Source of the DNA: Clostridioides sp. ES-S-0054-01
GTDB taxonomy: Bacteria; Bacillota; Clostridia; Peptostreptococcales; Peptostreptococcaceae
NCBI GenBank assembly: GCA_021561035.1
Contig: CP067346.1
Coordinates: forward strand, 3,689,001 to 3,753,000
Direction: 5' to 3'
DNA length: 64,000 nucleotides
The notes under the pieces are model-generated. The model did no database searches and was not told where the DNA came from. It worked only from the letters and a program-made list of their open reading frames with translations. Both the position numbers and the translations under genes were made by a program. Each line of letters opens with the position of its first letter. Position 1 is the first letter of the stretch. Shown in pieces: positions 1-7,453 of the stretch.

Positions 1-1
1 T

Positions 2-322
2 GGAGATTTAAAAAATTTACAGTTAAGCCCAGAGTTATTTAAAAATGATGCTTTGATATACACTAACATAGATGAAGTATCTATATGTAATAATGATAGT
101 AGCAAATATATAACTCTATCTATGAAAGATTTCCCTCTAGTTGGCATTTGGACCCCTTATTATAGTGAAACTAATTCTACTGCTCCATTTTTATGTATAG
201 AACCTTGGTATGGTCTTGCTGATAGTATACATTCTAATAAAATTTATAAAGATAAGAAATTCATTAATAAACTGAGTAAAGGAAAAATTTTTAATGCTTC
301 TTACAGTATAAATATACATTAA
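2..322 (+). CDS. Aldose 1-epimerase (GalM/LacX-like), C-terminal part, cut by window edge
   Basis: The reading frame is open from base 2 at the window edge to the stop at 322, so the gene begins outside the window. The translation before the first possible start (TTG at 53) already fits the family: a leucine-rich stretch followed by LFKNDALIY. The segment PFLCIEPWYGLADS (bases 184-225) is typical of the aldose 1-epimerase C-terminus. These enzymes interconvert the anomers of aldoses in the cytoplasm. The catalytic His and Glu region cannot be fully judged from this fragment. A hairpin about 190 bp downstream may end the transcript. The family call is good; the substrate is unknown. Confidence 0.75.
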   Translation, partial: GDLKNLQLSPELFKNDALIYTNIDEVSICNNDSSKYITLSMKDFPLVGIWTPYYSETNSTAPFLCIEPWYGLADSIHSNKIYKDKKFINKLSKGKIFNASYSINIH

Positions 323-493
323 ATAAAATTCAGTTTCATGTGTTACCAAAGTAATAAAATATTTTTATATAAGTTAGTATAAGAATATGAAATAGTATTA
401 TTTAATATTCCTTAATCAAAAAATATTGCTGGAATATAGTCTAAAAATATTTATGTGTATTATTTAAATAGAAATTCATTTTCTAAGTGATGA

Positions 494-800
494 TTAGGTA
501 TTTATTGATAAGGTTATGATTTCAAAAATCATAGCCTTATTTTCATAAATATCCATAGTTGTTAAGTATAATGATTTGTACAAAGAATAATATGAAGGGA
601 AAATAGACTTTGATTTTGTAATCTTTCTTAATAATCTATTGTAACTTTTCGTTGAATTTGTAGTATATATCAATGTTCTTATCTCTTGAGGATATTTAAA
701 ATATATTGCTAGTTCATTCCAATTACTTTGCTAACTTCTTAATGCTATCGCATATTATCTTTGTTTATGACTTCATTTCAATAGACTATTGTAATTAGGT
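494..800 (-). pseudogene. IS256-family transposase remnant (C-terminal end)
   Basis: On the minus strand, bases 754 down to 494 translate to a recognisable IS256-family transposase C-terminus: NWNELAIYFKYPQEIR, then IYTTN, then NRLLRKITKSKSIFP, then SLYLTTMDI. The family pattern is NW-EL--FFKYP-EIRK-IYTTNAIES-NR-LRK-TK---FP followed by ALKLLYLA-MDI. One in-frame TAG replaces the usual Trp of the SW--NW motif at about 734. Upstream of about 755 the similarity appears to continue weakly in another frame. There is no start codon, no catalytic N-terminal half and no visible terminal inverted repeats, so this is a dead fragment. The upstream boundary is approximate. Confidence 0.8.
510..545 (+). 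terminator. Hairpin downstream of the aldose epimerase gene
   Basis: An 11-bp stem with one G-U pair (510-520 with 528-538) and a 7-nt loop is followed by TATTTT on the plus strand. It lies inside the transposase remnant, so it may derive from the insertion element, but it is positioned to end plus-strand transcription from the epimerase gene. Confidence 0.55.
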
Positions 801-1180
801 GAATACCAATATGCGTTGAAATACTTTAGCTTTACTCTTTATTTTACATGTTGAAATTTATAGAAAAATAAGATATCATTATATTTAACAGAATATTCAA
901 TGAATTAAGGATAAGATATGTATAAAATTATGAACTTAATTAAAAATACATCGGTATAACTTAAATACATCTATTTTGTTATTTTATAAAATATATAAAT
1001 TTTATGGTTAAATCAAAGTTATTTTAATAATTATAAGTACTTAATTAATTTACTATTTTCTAAATAGTTGAAAATAATATGTATCTCTTCCTTCCTAATT
1101 AATTCAACATTAATATAAGATTTATTATATTATCTAGTTCTCATGGCTGTATCTACAAATATTAAAAAAGGAAATCTATC

Positions 1181-1411
1181 ATGAATTCAAACAAATTACC
1201 TGAACCACTAAAAAAACAAATCACACATATTATCATCATTAATGTTATTCAATTTATAGGTATGTTATCATTATTTGAAATATATGGAATGAAACAGTTA
1301 ATATTTATTCCATGGACGATTATGTTTCTATTATCAACATACACAAGAATTTTAGTATTAAAAAATAGAAAAAAAGGAGATGTAAAAAATAATGAGAAAC
1401 AAAGTAGATAA
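1181..1411 (+). CDS. Small membrane protein of unknown function
   Basis: This 76-residue protein has an AAAGGAAA ribosome site about 8 bases before the ATG. It has two hydrophobic segments (about residues 15-33 and 39-57) separated by a short polar turn, and a Lys/Arg-rich C-terminal tail (NRKKGDVKNNEKQSR), so a two-helix membrane protein with a cytoplasmic tail is likely. I do not recognise a family. A second, broken ORF begins inside its 3' end with its own ribosome site, an arrangement seen in two-gene membrane-protein operons. Because the surroundings are decayed, the gene may be a relic. Confidence 0.5.
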   Translation: MNSNKLPEPLKKQITHIIIINVIQFIGMLSLFEIYGMKQLIFIPWTIMFLLSTYTRILVLKNRKKGDVKNNEKQSR

Positions 1412-1719
1412 GTTCTTAGAGATAATATCTGTAGCCTTAGTAAGTAATTAATATTTAATATATCCAGTTATGTTTATGCAAGCTCAAATATGGATGACCT
1501 ATAGCTCTAGAATCAAGTTCCATATACATGTGTTTCCCTTTCTTAGAATATTTACACATATTGCAACATTTTTAAAAGTATATTATAGTAAACTAATAGA
1601 ATTATTTAGGCGTACCAACAGGAGAATATGGATTTGATGCCTGTGCAATTGGCTTCCCTACAACATCTGTAACTAAGGAAGGTAGAACTGTTCCCCATCC
1701 ATCAATAAAATGGATATAA
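1392..1719 (+). pseudogene. Decayed ORF remnants downstream of the small membrane protein gene
   Basis: An ATG at 1392, preceded by AAAAGGAGATG, opens a frame encoding MRNKVDKFLEIISVALVSN and then stops. Protein-like sequence resumes in another frame (LIYPVMFMQAQIWMTY, from about 1455). Separately, bases 1609-1719 encode GVPTGEYGFDACAIGFP and more, up to a stop. The two parts need not come from one gene. I cannot assign either to a family. Frame changes and stops indicate decay. Confidence 0.4.
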
Positions 1720-1769
1720 CAAATAATATAATAGGTGACATGTTATTTTCCAAGTGAATCTATACAATA

Positions 1770-1797
1770 AAAAGGCTTATAAATTATAAGTCCTTTT
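1770..1797 (+). terminator. Hairpin terminator after the decayed region
   Basis: AAAAGGCTTAT pairs with ATAAGTCCTTTT, with one bulged base and a short AT loop, and runs into TTTTATT. It would end plus-strand transcripts from the small membrane protein region. Confidence 0.5.
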
Positions 1798-1855
1798 ATT
1801 GAGTAAAGTTAAATTCTCCAATAAATTTTTTTATATTTCACTTTTATTAAACATA

Positions 1856-1933
1856 AAAAGTGTGCATTTTCCTTTATATAGTGATATTTAATATTTTAAT
1901 TATCACCACTTTTTAGAAGAACACACACTTTAT
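1856..1933 (-). terminator. Branched hairpin, likely terminator of the PTS/peptidase operon
   Basis: An outer 8-bp stem (AAAGTGTG at 1857-1864 with CACACTTT at 1924-1931) encloses an inner GTGATA/TATCAC stem (1881-1906). On the minus strand the outer stem runs into TTTTT, 94 bases past the stop of the MalY-like gene. Confidence 0.45.
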
Positions 1934-2026
1934 TTTAACGACCACTGTAATGCAAAGTTCCAGTAATATTTACTAACTAAATAATATGCTCTTATATAAA
2001 CCCATAAACATCTTATTCTCTATAAT

Positions 2027-3214
2027 TTAACAATACATGCTTGTATAAGTTTTTTTAATTCTATTTAGAGCCTCATTTAATGTTTCTTTAGGACATCCTA
2101 TATTAAGACGGATAAATCCATCTCCATCTTTTACAAAATAACTTCCAACTACCATAGTTAAATTTGCATGTCTAAAAAATGTTTTAGCTTCTTCTTCGTT
2201 TTCAAAAACTTCTCTCACATCTATCCAAGCTAGAAAAGAAGAATCAGACTTCATAACCTTTGCTTTTGGTATATATCTTTCAAAGAAGTCATAAACTATT
2301 TCAAAATTATTTTCTACATAATTGTTCATCTCATCTAGCCATTTTTCACTTTCATTGTACGCTGCAACAATTGCTGGTATTGCAAATACATTTGGAGAAG
2401 TTATTGAATTACTTTTTAGTCTTTCTAACAAAGTTTCTCTAACTTTTAAATCTCTTATTAATACATAAGAGGTTTTTAGTCCACCTAAGTTAAATCCTTT
2501 ATTAGGAGATACACATATTATACTATTTTTATAAATTTCTGGATGTGCATTCCATAAAGATACAAATCTATAACCTTTAAATACTACATCTCTATGAATT
2601 TCATCACTTACCAAAAGTACATTATACTTTAAACATAACTCTGATACTTGATACAGTTCTTCTTTTGTCCATATGCGACCTGATGGATTTTGTGGACTAC
2701 AGAATATAAATAATTTTATATTTTCGTATTTCATTTGTTTTTCTATATCTTCTAAATCTAAATAATACCTATTATTCTCTAACTTTAAGGAACTACAACA
2801 TAACTTTCTATTATTGTTTACTACAGCTTCTGCAAAAGGGTCATAGGCAGGTGTATTTATCAATACACCTTCTCCTTCTTTAGTGTATGCTTGGACTATA
2901 TAATGAAGCGTTGAAACAGTACCAAAAGTCAACTTTATCCATTCTTTTTCTACATATATATCAAATCTTCTTTTATTCCAATTTATAATAGCATCATAGA
3001 AGTCATCTCCTATAAAAGTATAACTATAATCTCCTACTGATGCTCTTTTTAAGATAGATTCTCTTATAGCAGGAGCACATTCAAAATCAATATCAGCTAA
3101 ATCCATAGGAATTGCATCTTCATTTAAGCCGAACTTTTCTTTAATTACATGATTGCTCCATTTCCTACAATTCCCTTCTTTGCGATTTAATACTTTGTCA
3201 AAATTATATTTCAT
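2027..3214 (-). CDS. MalY/PatB-type PLP-dependent aminotransferase or C-S lyase
   Basis: This 395-residue protein has the fold-type I PLP architecture of the MalY/PatB branch of class I/II aminotransferases. Visible motifs are SPQNPSGR (173-180), DEIH (204-207), whose Asp contacts the PLP ring nitrogen, and SPNKGFNLGGLKTSY with Lys239 as the probable Schiff-base lysine. MalY/PatB enzymes usually cleave C-S bonds (cystathionine beta-lyase type), releasing pyruvate, ammonia and a thiol; a true aminotransferase is also possible. It lies 4 bp after the M24 peptidase gene and is the last gene of the PTS/peptidase operon. An amino acid, perhaps sulfur-containing, released by the operon's peptidases is therefore a plausible substrate, but this is inference. 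Confidence 0.85.
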   Translation of the reverse strand: MKYNFDKVLNRKEGNCRKWSNHVIKEKFGLNEDAIPMDLADIDFECAPAIRESILKRASVGDYSYTFIGDDFYDAIINWNKRRFDIYVEKEWIKLTFGTVSTLHYIVQAYTKEGEGVLINTPAYDPFAEAVVNNNRKLCCSSLKLENNRYYLDLEDIEKQMKYENIKLFIFCSPQNPSGRIWTKEELYQVSELCLKYNVLLVSDEIHRDVVFKGYRFVSLWNAHPEIYKNSIICVSPNKGFNLGGLKTSYVLIRDLKVRETLLERLKSNSITSPNVFAIPAIVAAYNESEKWLDEMNNYVENNFEIVYDFFERYIPKAKVMKSDSSFLAWIDVREVFENEEEAKTFFRHANLTMVVGSYFVKDGDGFIRLNIGCPKETLNEALNRIKKTYTSMYC

Positions 3215-3218
3215 AATT

Positions 3219-4289
3219 TTACTCTCCTAATATTATAAAATCTTTTGATGTCTCATTGATTGGGACACCTTTCCCATCTATTATAACAATGTCATCCTCT
3301 ATCCTAACTCCCCCTATATTTGGAATGTAAATTCCTGGCTCACAGGACATTACCATACCCTCTGTTAATATATCATCACTATTTGGGTTTAGGGTAGGAA
3401 CCTCACCATCTCCAAGACCTATACCATGACCCAATCCATGATTAAAATATTCACCAAATCCATGTTTATCTATAATTTCTCTAGCTACTTTGTCAACATC
3501 TCTGGCCTTAACTCCTTCTTTTATTGACTCTATTGCAGATAATTGTGCTTCTAATACTACATCATATATCTCTTGAATAATTTCAGGAGGTTTACCTATA
3601 GATATTGTACGAGTCATATCCGATTGATACCCCTGATAAACAACACCAAAATCTATTGTTATAGCTTCATTCGTTTTCAGTTTTTTGTTTGTAGGTCTTC
3701 CATGTGGCATTGCCCCTCTTTCTCCTGATACCACTATTGTTTCAAAAGACATACCACTTGCACCTTTTTTCAATGCATGATACTGAATTAGAGCTGATAC
3801 TTCTAGTTCAGTCATATCTTTTTTAATCTCAGAAATAACCTCACTAAATACCTCATCTGTAATCTCACAAGCCTTTTTAATAAGTTCAATCTCTTCTTTA
3901 GATTTTATAGCCCTTAACTTCCACAATTCATTGGTTATTAAATTGATTTCAAAACCTGCATTTTTTAGCAAAATATACTCTTGTATACTCATAGCTTGAT
4001 TTTCTATTGCCAACTTGCCTATATTCAGTTCTCTTAATAACTCAATTATATTTGGTATATAAGAACCTTGAGATACAACTCTTTTTATGAAACCAGTCGT
4101 TTTTTTATCTGCTTCATCAGTATATCTACCATCTAGAATTTGATAATTTTTATCTTTAGTAACAAGTACATACACACCACTACCTGATAGTGCCCCTAGA
4201 TATCTCTTAGTATTTTTAGCTTTAATCAAAAGAGCGTCAACACCTCTTTTATGAATTAAGTCTACTAGTCTCTCTATTTTATTATTCAT
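3219..4289 (-). CDS. M24-family metallopeptidase, Xaa-Pro peptidase type
   Basis: This 356-residue protein has an N-terminal creatinase-like domain (about 1-125) and a C-terminal pita-bread M24 domain. The five metal ligands are visible: Asp213, Asp224, His288 (GLGHGIG), Glu317 (EPGIY) and Glu331 (RIEDD). His196 (MPHGRP) fits the first active-site His. The second active-site His, normally seven residues after the metal His (VHE/IHE), is Gly295 here (GLGDGEVP), which may change substrate range or activity. There is no clear ribosome site, and the ATG lies 9 bp after the EIIC stop, which suggests translational coupling. It probably cleaves Xaa-Pro or related peptides in the cytoplasm. Confidence 0.88.
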   Translation of the reverse strand: MNNKIERLVDLIHKRGVDALLIKAKNTKRYLGALSGSGVYVLVTKDKNYQILDGRYTDEADKKTTGFIKRVVSQGSYIPNIIELLRELNIGKLAIENQAMSIQEYILLKNAGFEINLITNELWKLRAIKSKEEIELIKKACEITDEVFSEVISEIKKDMTELEVSALIQYHALKKGASGMSFETIVVSGERGAMPHGRPTNKKLKTNEAITIDFGVVYQGYQSDMTRTISIGKPPEIIQEIYDVVLEAQLSAIESIKEGVKARDVDKVAREIIDKHGFGEYFNHGLGHGIGLGDGEVPTLNPNSDDILTEGMVMSCEPGIYIPNIGGVRIEDDIVIIDGKGVPINETSKDFIILGE

Positions 4290-4298
4290 AGCAAAATA

Positions 4299-5621
4299 TT
4301 AAAAGTCCAGCCCTAAGTCGTCTAATAAGTCTTCTTCTTCTTTAGAGAATATATTCTTTGTTTCTTCTTTTTGTTTTTTATTGTTTTGTTGACGTTCCAT
4401 TATTTTAAAGAATGGCCAATATAACAAGACTGCTAATACTAATTGCAATGCATTTGCTAATATAGAATGCCAATCTCCATTAGTTAAAAACCCTTCTAGG
4501 AATACTCCTACATATGGAGGGTCAAATACTGGTTTTGCTAACCATCCCCAGTGCATAAAAAACATTGGTAATGTACCTATTATAGCTCCACCAAATACAT
4601 GTGGTATAAACATTATTGGATTTAATATTATCGGTGCACCAAATAATATTGGTTCATTTATTCCAAATAATGCAGGGAATAATGATACACGTCCAATCTT
4701 CTTATAAGAGGCATTTTTTGATAACATACATGCAATTACACAGCCTATACTGATTCCACAACCTGTAAATCCAAAGAATGCACTTGAAGCTCCTGCTGTA
4801 AAGAAATGAGGTATTGTTTCGCCAGCTTGCATAGCTGCTATATTTTCAGCTATAAATGTAATCATTATAGGTCTAGTTATAGGGCTAAATACTGATGAAT
4901 GTATTCCAAAAAAGAATATAGTACATATAGCAAAGTTAAGTGCAAGAACTGACCACGGATTATCCATACTACCTACTAATGGAGATAAAAATTGAGTAAG
5001 TATCTGTGGAGGTAATTCTCCAAACACCTTTAATGAAACAAAACGAGCAACTATAAAAGTTCCACAAACTATTATAGTAGTTGGTATTAATTCAAAAGAC
5101 CTAGATACAAAATCAGGTACATTTTCTGGCATTTTTATTGTGATATTCTTCTTACTACAAAAATTATATAACTCTACAGAACCAAGCCCTGCTATCATAC
5201 CTGTAAATAACCCTTTAGCTCCTAAATTTCCTATTTCTAATGCACCATCTGGTGTGAATGATGCTACTAGGAATAGAAAAGAAAAAGTTGATAGTGCAAC
5301 ACAACCTGGTATATATAACTTATAATAATTACCTAGATTGAAAGCAATACACATACAAGCATATAATCCTATCAAACCTATGGAAAGACTTACTGGCAAA
5401 TCTAGTATTGCTGAATTATTCAATATAAATTTGCTTATTGAGTTATTTTCTCCAAGCATATTTGGAAGTGCTGGAAGTATTGCAAATATACTTCCTAATA
5501 TTGTGAATGGTGTCATAGCTACCATACCAGCCTTTATAGAACCAAGATGACGCTGATTGTCAACCTTGTGAGCTAAAGGCATAAATACTCTATTCATAAA
5601 CGCTTCAAATTTTGAAAACAT
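4299..5621 (-). CDS. PTS lactose/cellobiose-family EIIC permease
   Basis: This 440-residue polytopic membrane protein begins with KFEAFMNRVFMPLAHKVDNQRHLGSIK, the usual start of CelB/LacE-type EIIC domains. It contains the late signature GINEPILFGAPIILNPIMFIPHV. Around ten hydrophobic helices are evident, and a hydrophilic acidic tail follows (EEEDLLDDLGLDF). It translocates and phosphorylates the sugar together with the separate IIA and IIB proteins encoded upstream. The ATG follows AAGGGGGATTAAAT. No fused IIA or IIB domain is present. The substrate cannot be read from sequence; the family handles beta-glucosides, chitobiose, lactose and related sugars. Confidence 0.92.
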   Translation of the reverse strand: MFSKFEAFMNRVFMPLAHKVDNQRHLGSIKAGMVAMTPFTILGSIFAILPALPNMLGENNSISKFILNNSAILDLPVSLSIGLIGLYACMCIAFNLGNYYKLYIPGCVALSTFSFLFLVASFTPDGALEIGNLGAKGLFTGMIAGLGSVELYNFCSKKNITIKMPENVPDFVSRSFELIPTTIIVCGTFIVARFVSLKVFGELPPQILTQFLSPLVGSMDNPWSVLALNFAICTIFFFGIHSSVFSPITRPIMITFIAENIAAMQAGETIPHFFTAGASSAFFGFTGCGISIGCVIACMLSKNASYKKIGRVSLFPALFGINEPILFGAPIILNPIMFIPHVFGGAIIGTLPMFFMHWGWLAKPVFDPPYVGVFLEGFLTNGDWHSILANALQLVLAVLLYWPFFKIMERQQNNKKQKEETKNIFSKEEEDLLDDLGLDF

Positions 5622-5652
5622 ATTTAATCCCCCTTTTCCCTCAATCTTCTTA

Positions 5653-5988
5653 TTATCCTTGAGCTAATTGATGTTTCTTGTAAGTTATTAATGCTAACTT
5701 CATAACTGTAGCTCCATCCATTTTTCCATAAACATCTTTATCTATTACTGCAAAAGGTTTATTTTTTGGCTCTAATATTCCTTTTAAGAAATCTATTTTG
5801 TGAGCTATTTGAGGACCTATAAGTACTATATCCCAATCATCAACCTCACTTTCTATTGAATCTGCTGGTATAGCTGTAAATTCAAAATCTTTTTCATTAA
5901 GTTTAGTACTTTCTTTTACTACCTTCTTCATATTTTGCATTAGCATATTAGTAGAAAATCCACCTGCACAACATAATAATATTTTCAT
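5653..5988 (-). CDS. PTS lactose/cellobiose-family EIIB
   Basis: This 111-residue protein starts MKILLCCAGGFSTNML, the P-loop-like phosphocysteine motif of CelB/LicB-type EIIB domains. Cys6 or Cys7 is the likely phosphorylated residue; two adjacent cysteines and an extra residue before the Ser-Thr make the exact assignment uncertain. It passes phosphate from EIIA to the sugar held by EIIC. It lies 31 bp before the EIIC gene, with AGGAGG upstream of the ATG. The 99-bp gap to the EIIA gene is the largest inside this operon, and no terminator is evident there. Confidence 0.9.
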   Translation of the reverse strand: MKILLCCAGGFSTNMLMQNMKKVVKESTKLNEKDFEFTAIPADSIESEVDDWDIVLIGPQIAHKIDFLKGILEPKNKPFAVIDKDVYGKMDGATVMKLALITYKKHQLAQG

Positions 5989-6087
5989 AATAATTCCTCC
6001 TAAAATTTGTATTTTTTATTATCTTTTGAAAGCATTTAAAACTTTCTAAAAGAAAATTTATGTAAATAATTTATTTATACACTCCAA

Positions 6088-6393
6088 CTACTTATCAAAA
6101 CAATCTATCAAAGCCTCTATCAAGTCTTTAGCTAGTTGAGAAGTCATATAATGGTCTTGGGCATGTACCATTAAAAGACTCATTGCTGGACTTTCAACAT
6201 CCTCATTTAAATCTTGAGTTATTAATTCTGTCTGTATTCTGTGAGCTTCAATATCTATTTTACGAGCCTCCTCTATTAACAACTTTGCTCCTTTAAAATC
6301 TTTTGCCTTAACTTTTTTTAAAGCCTCAAAAGCTTTTGATTTACTTTCTCCTGCAGTTGATATAAGCTCCATTATTTGTACTTCTGTTGACAT
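6088..6393 (-). CDS. PTS lactose/cellobiose-family EIIA
   Basis: This 101-residue, mostly helical protein matches LacF/CelC-type EIIA in length and motif. MVHAQDHYMTSQLAKDLI contains His77, the expected phosphorylation site, and Asp80, the metal-binding Asp of the trimer. It accepts phosphate from HPr and passes it to EIIB. It lies 14 bp downstream of the M42 peptidase gene in the same operon. Confidence 0.92.
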   Translation of the reverse strand: MSTEVQIMELISTAGESKSKAFEALKKVKAKDFKGAKLLIEEARKIDIEAHRIQTELITQDLNEDVESPAMSLLMVHAQDHYMTSQLAKDLIEALIDCFDK

Positions 6394-6407
6394 TTTCCTA
6401 TTCTCCT

Positions 6408-7451
6408 TTAAATAAAATTTCTTATATGTTTATATTTTTCTTCATCAAAATTTAAAATTAACTGTGTATATAATCTTATAATGGCATCCAAATCTTTATT
6501 ACTTACTATCGAAAATGCACAATGACCATATCTAACTGGTACACAAGTTACTACACAAGGTTTCCCTTCATTTACAAGATGTGCTTCTCCTCCATCAGTC
6601 CCACCTGATTCAAACATATCATGTTGAAGTAGTATGTTGTTTTCATCAGCAATTTCTATTACATAATCTATCATTTTCCTACTAGGGACTAGAGTCCTAT
6701 CTCTATGCATTAGCATTATACCTTTATCGATTTGCTTCTGATTTGTATAGTCTCTTACAAACTCATTCTTAGCACATGCTACATCTATTACAAATACTAT
6801 ATCGGGATTTATTAATTGCGTTGCTGTCTTTGCTCCCCTTATTCCAACCTCTTCACTACTTGTAGCTGCAAAGTGAACATTACAATTTAGATTCTTCTTA
6901 TCTAACTCTTTTAAAACCTCTCCAATCACAAAGCATCCTATCCTATCATCAAAAGCTTTTCCCACTAATCGGTCTGAAAGAGTAAATTCTTCAAAGTTTG
7001 TTGTATAGGTCACCATATCCCCAACATGAATCCCTAAATTGTATACCTCTTCTTCTGTATATGCTCCAATATCTGCATATATATTTTCGGCTTTACCATC
7101 ATTATATGTAGCATTTATGATAGCAGGTATTTTTTTCCCTTCTCGTGTTGTAATTCTAATTTTTTGAACAAACTGTGCAAGGGGCTTTACTCCTCCTATT
7201 GTTATTAGGTGAATCATACCAAGTTTATCTATACTTCTCACCATAAATCCAACTTCATCCATATGAGCACAAATCATTACATTTGGTGCATTTTCATCTT
7301 TTATCTTGGAAAAGATTATACTCCCTAGCCCATCACATATAACTTTATCACTATAAGCTCTTAGCTCTTTTAATAAAACTTGTCTAACCTCCTCTTCATT
7401 AGAAGCTATACCATCTGCCTCTGATAATCTCTTAAAAAATTCTATATTCAT
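6408..7451 (-). CDS. M42-family metallo-aminopeptidase (FrvX/YsdC-like)
   Basis: This 347-residue protein carries the M42 zinc-peptidase motifs in order: AHMDEVGFMV (metal His), FDDRIGCFV (bridging Asp), ATSSEEVGIRGA (catalytic and metal Glu), IDVACA (metal Asp) and VRYGHCAFSIV (last metal His). Family members form large tetrahedral dodecamers that remove N-terminal residues from short peptides in the cytoplasm. Some are annotated as glucanases, which is doubtful. It sits 2 bp after the regulator gene and 14 bp before EIIA. The pairing of an M42 peptidase with a PTS and a PRD regulator recalls the frv operon of enterobacteria. Confidence 0.9.
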   Translation of the reverse strand: MNIEFFKRLSEADGIASNEEEVRQVLLKELRAYSDKVICDGLGSIIFSKIKDENAPNVMICAHMDEVGFMVRSIDKLGMIHLITIGGVKPLAQFVQKIRITTREGKKIPAIINATYNDGKAENIYADIGAYTEEEVYNLGIHVGDMVTYTTNFEEFTLSDRLVGKAFDDRIGCFVIGEVLKELDKKNLNCNVHFAATSSEEVGIRGAKTATQLINPDIVFVIDVACAKNEFVRDYTNQKQIDKGIMLMHRDRTLVPSRKMIDYVIEIADENNILLQHDMFESGGTDGGEAHLVNEGKPCVVTCVPVRYGHCAFSIVSNKDLDAIIRLYTQLILNFDEEKYKHIRNFI

Positions 7452-7453
7452 GT

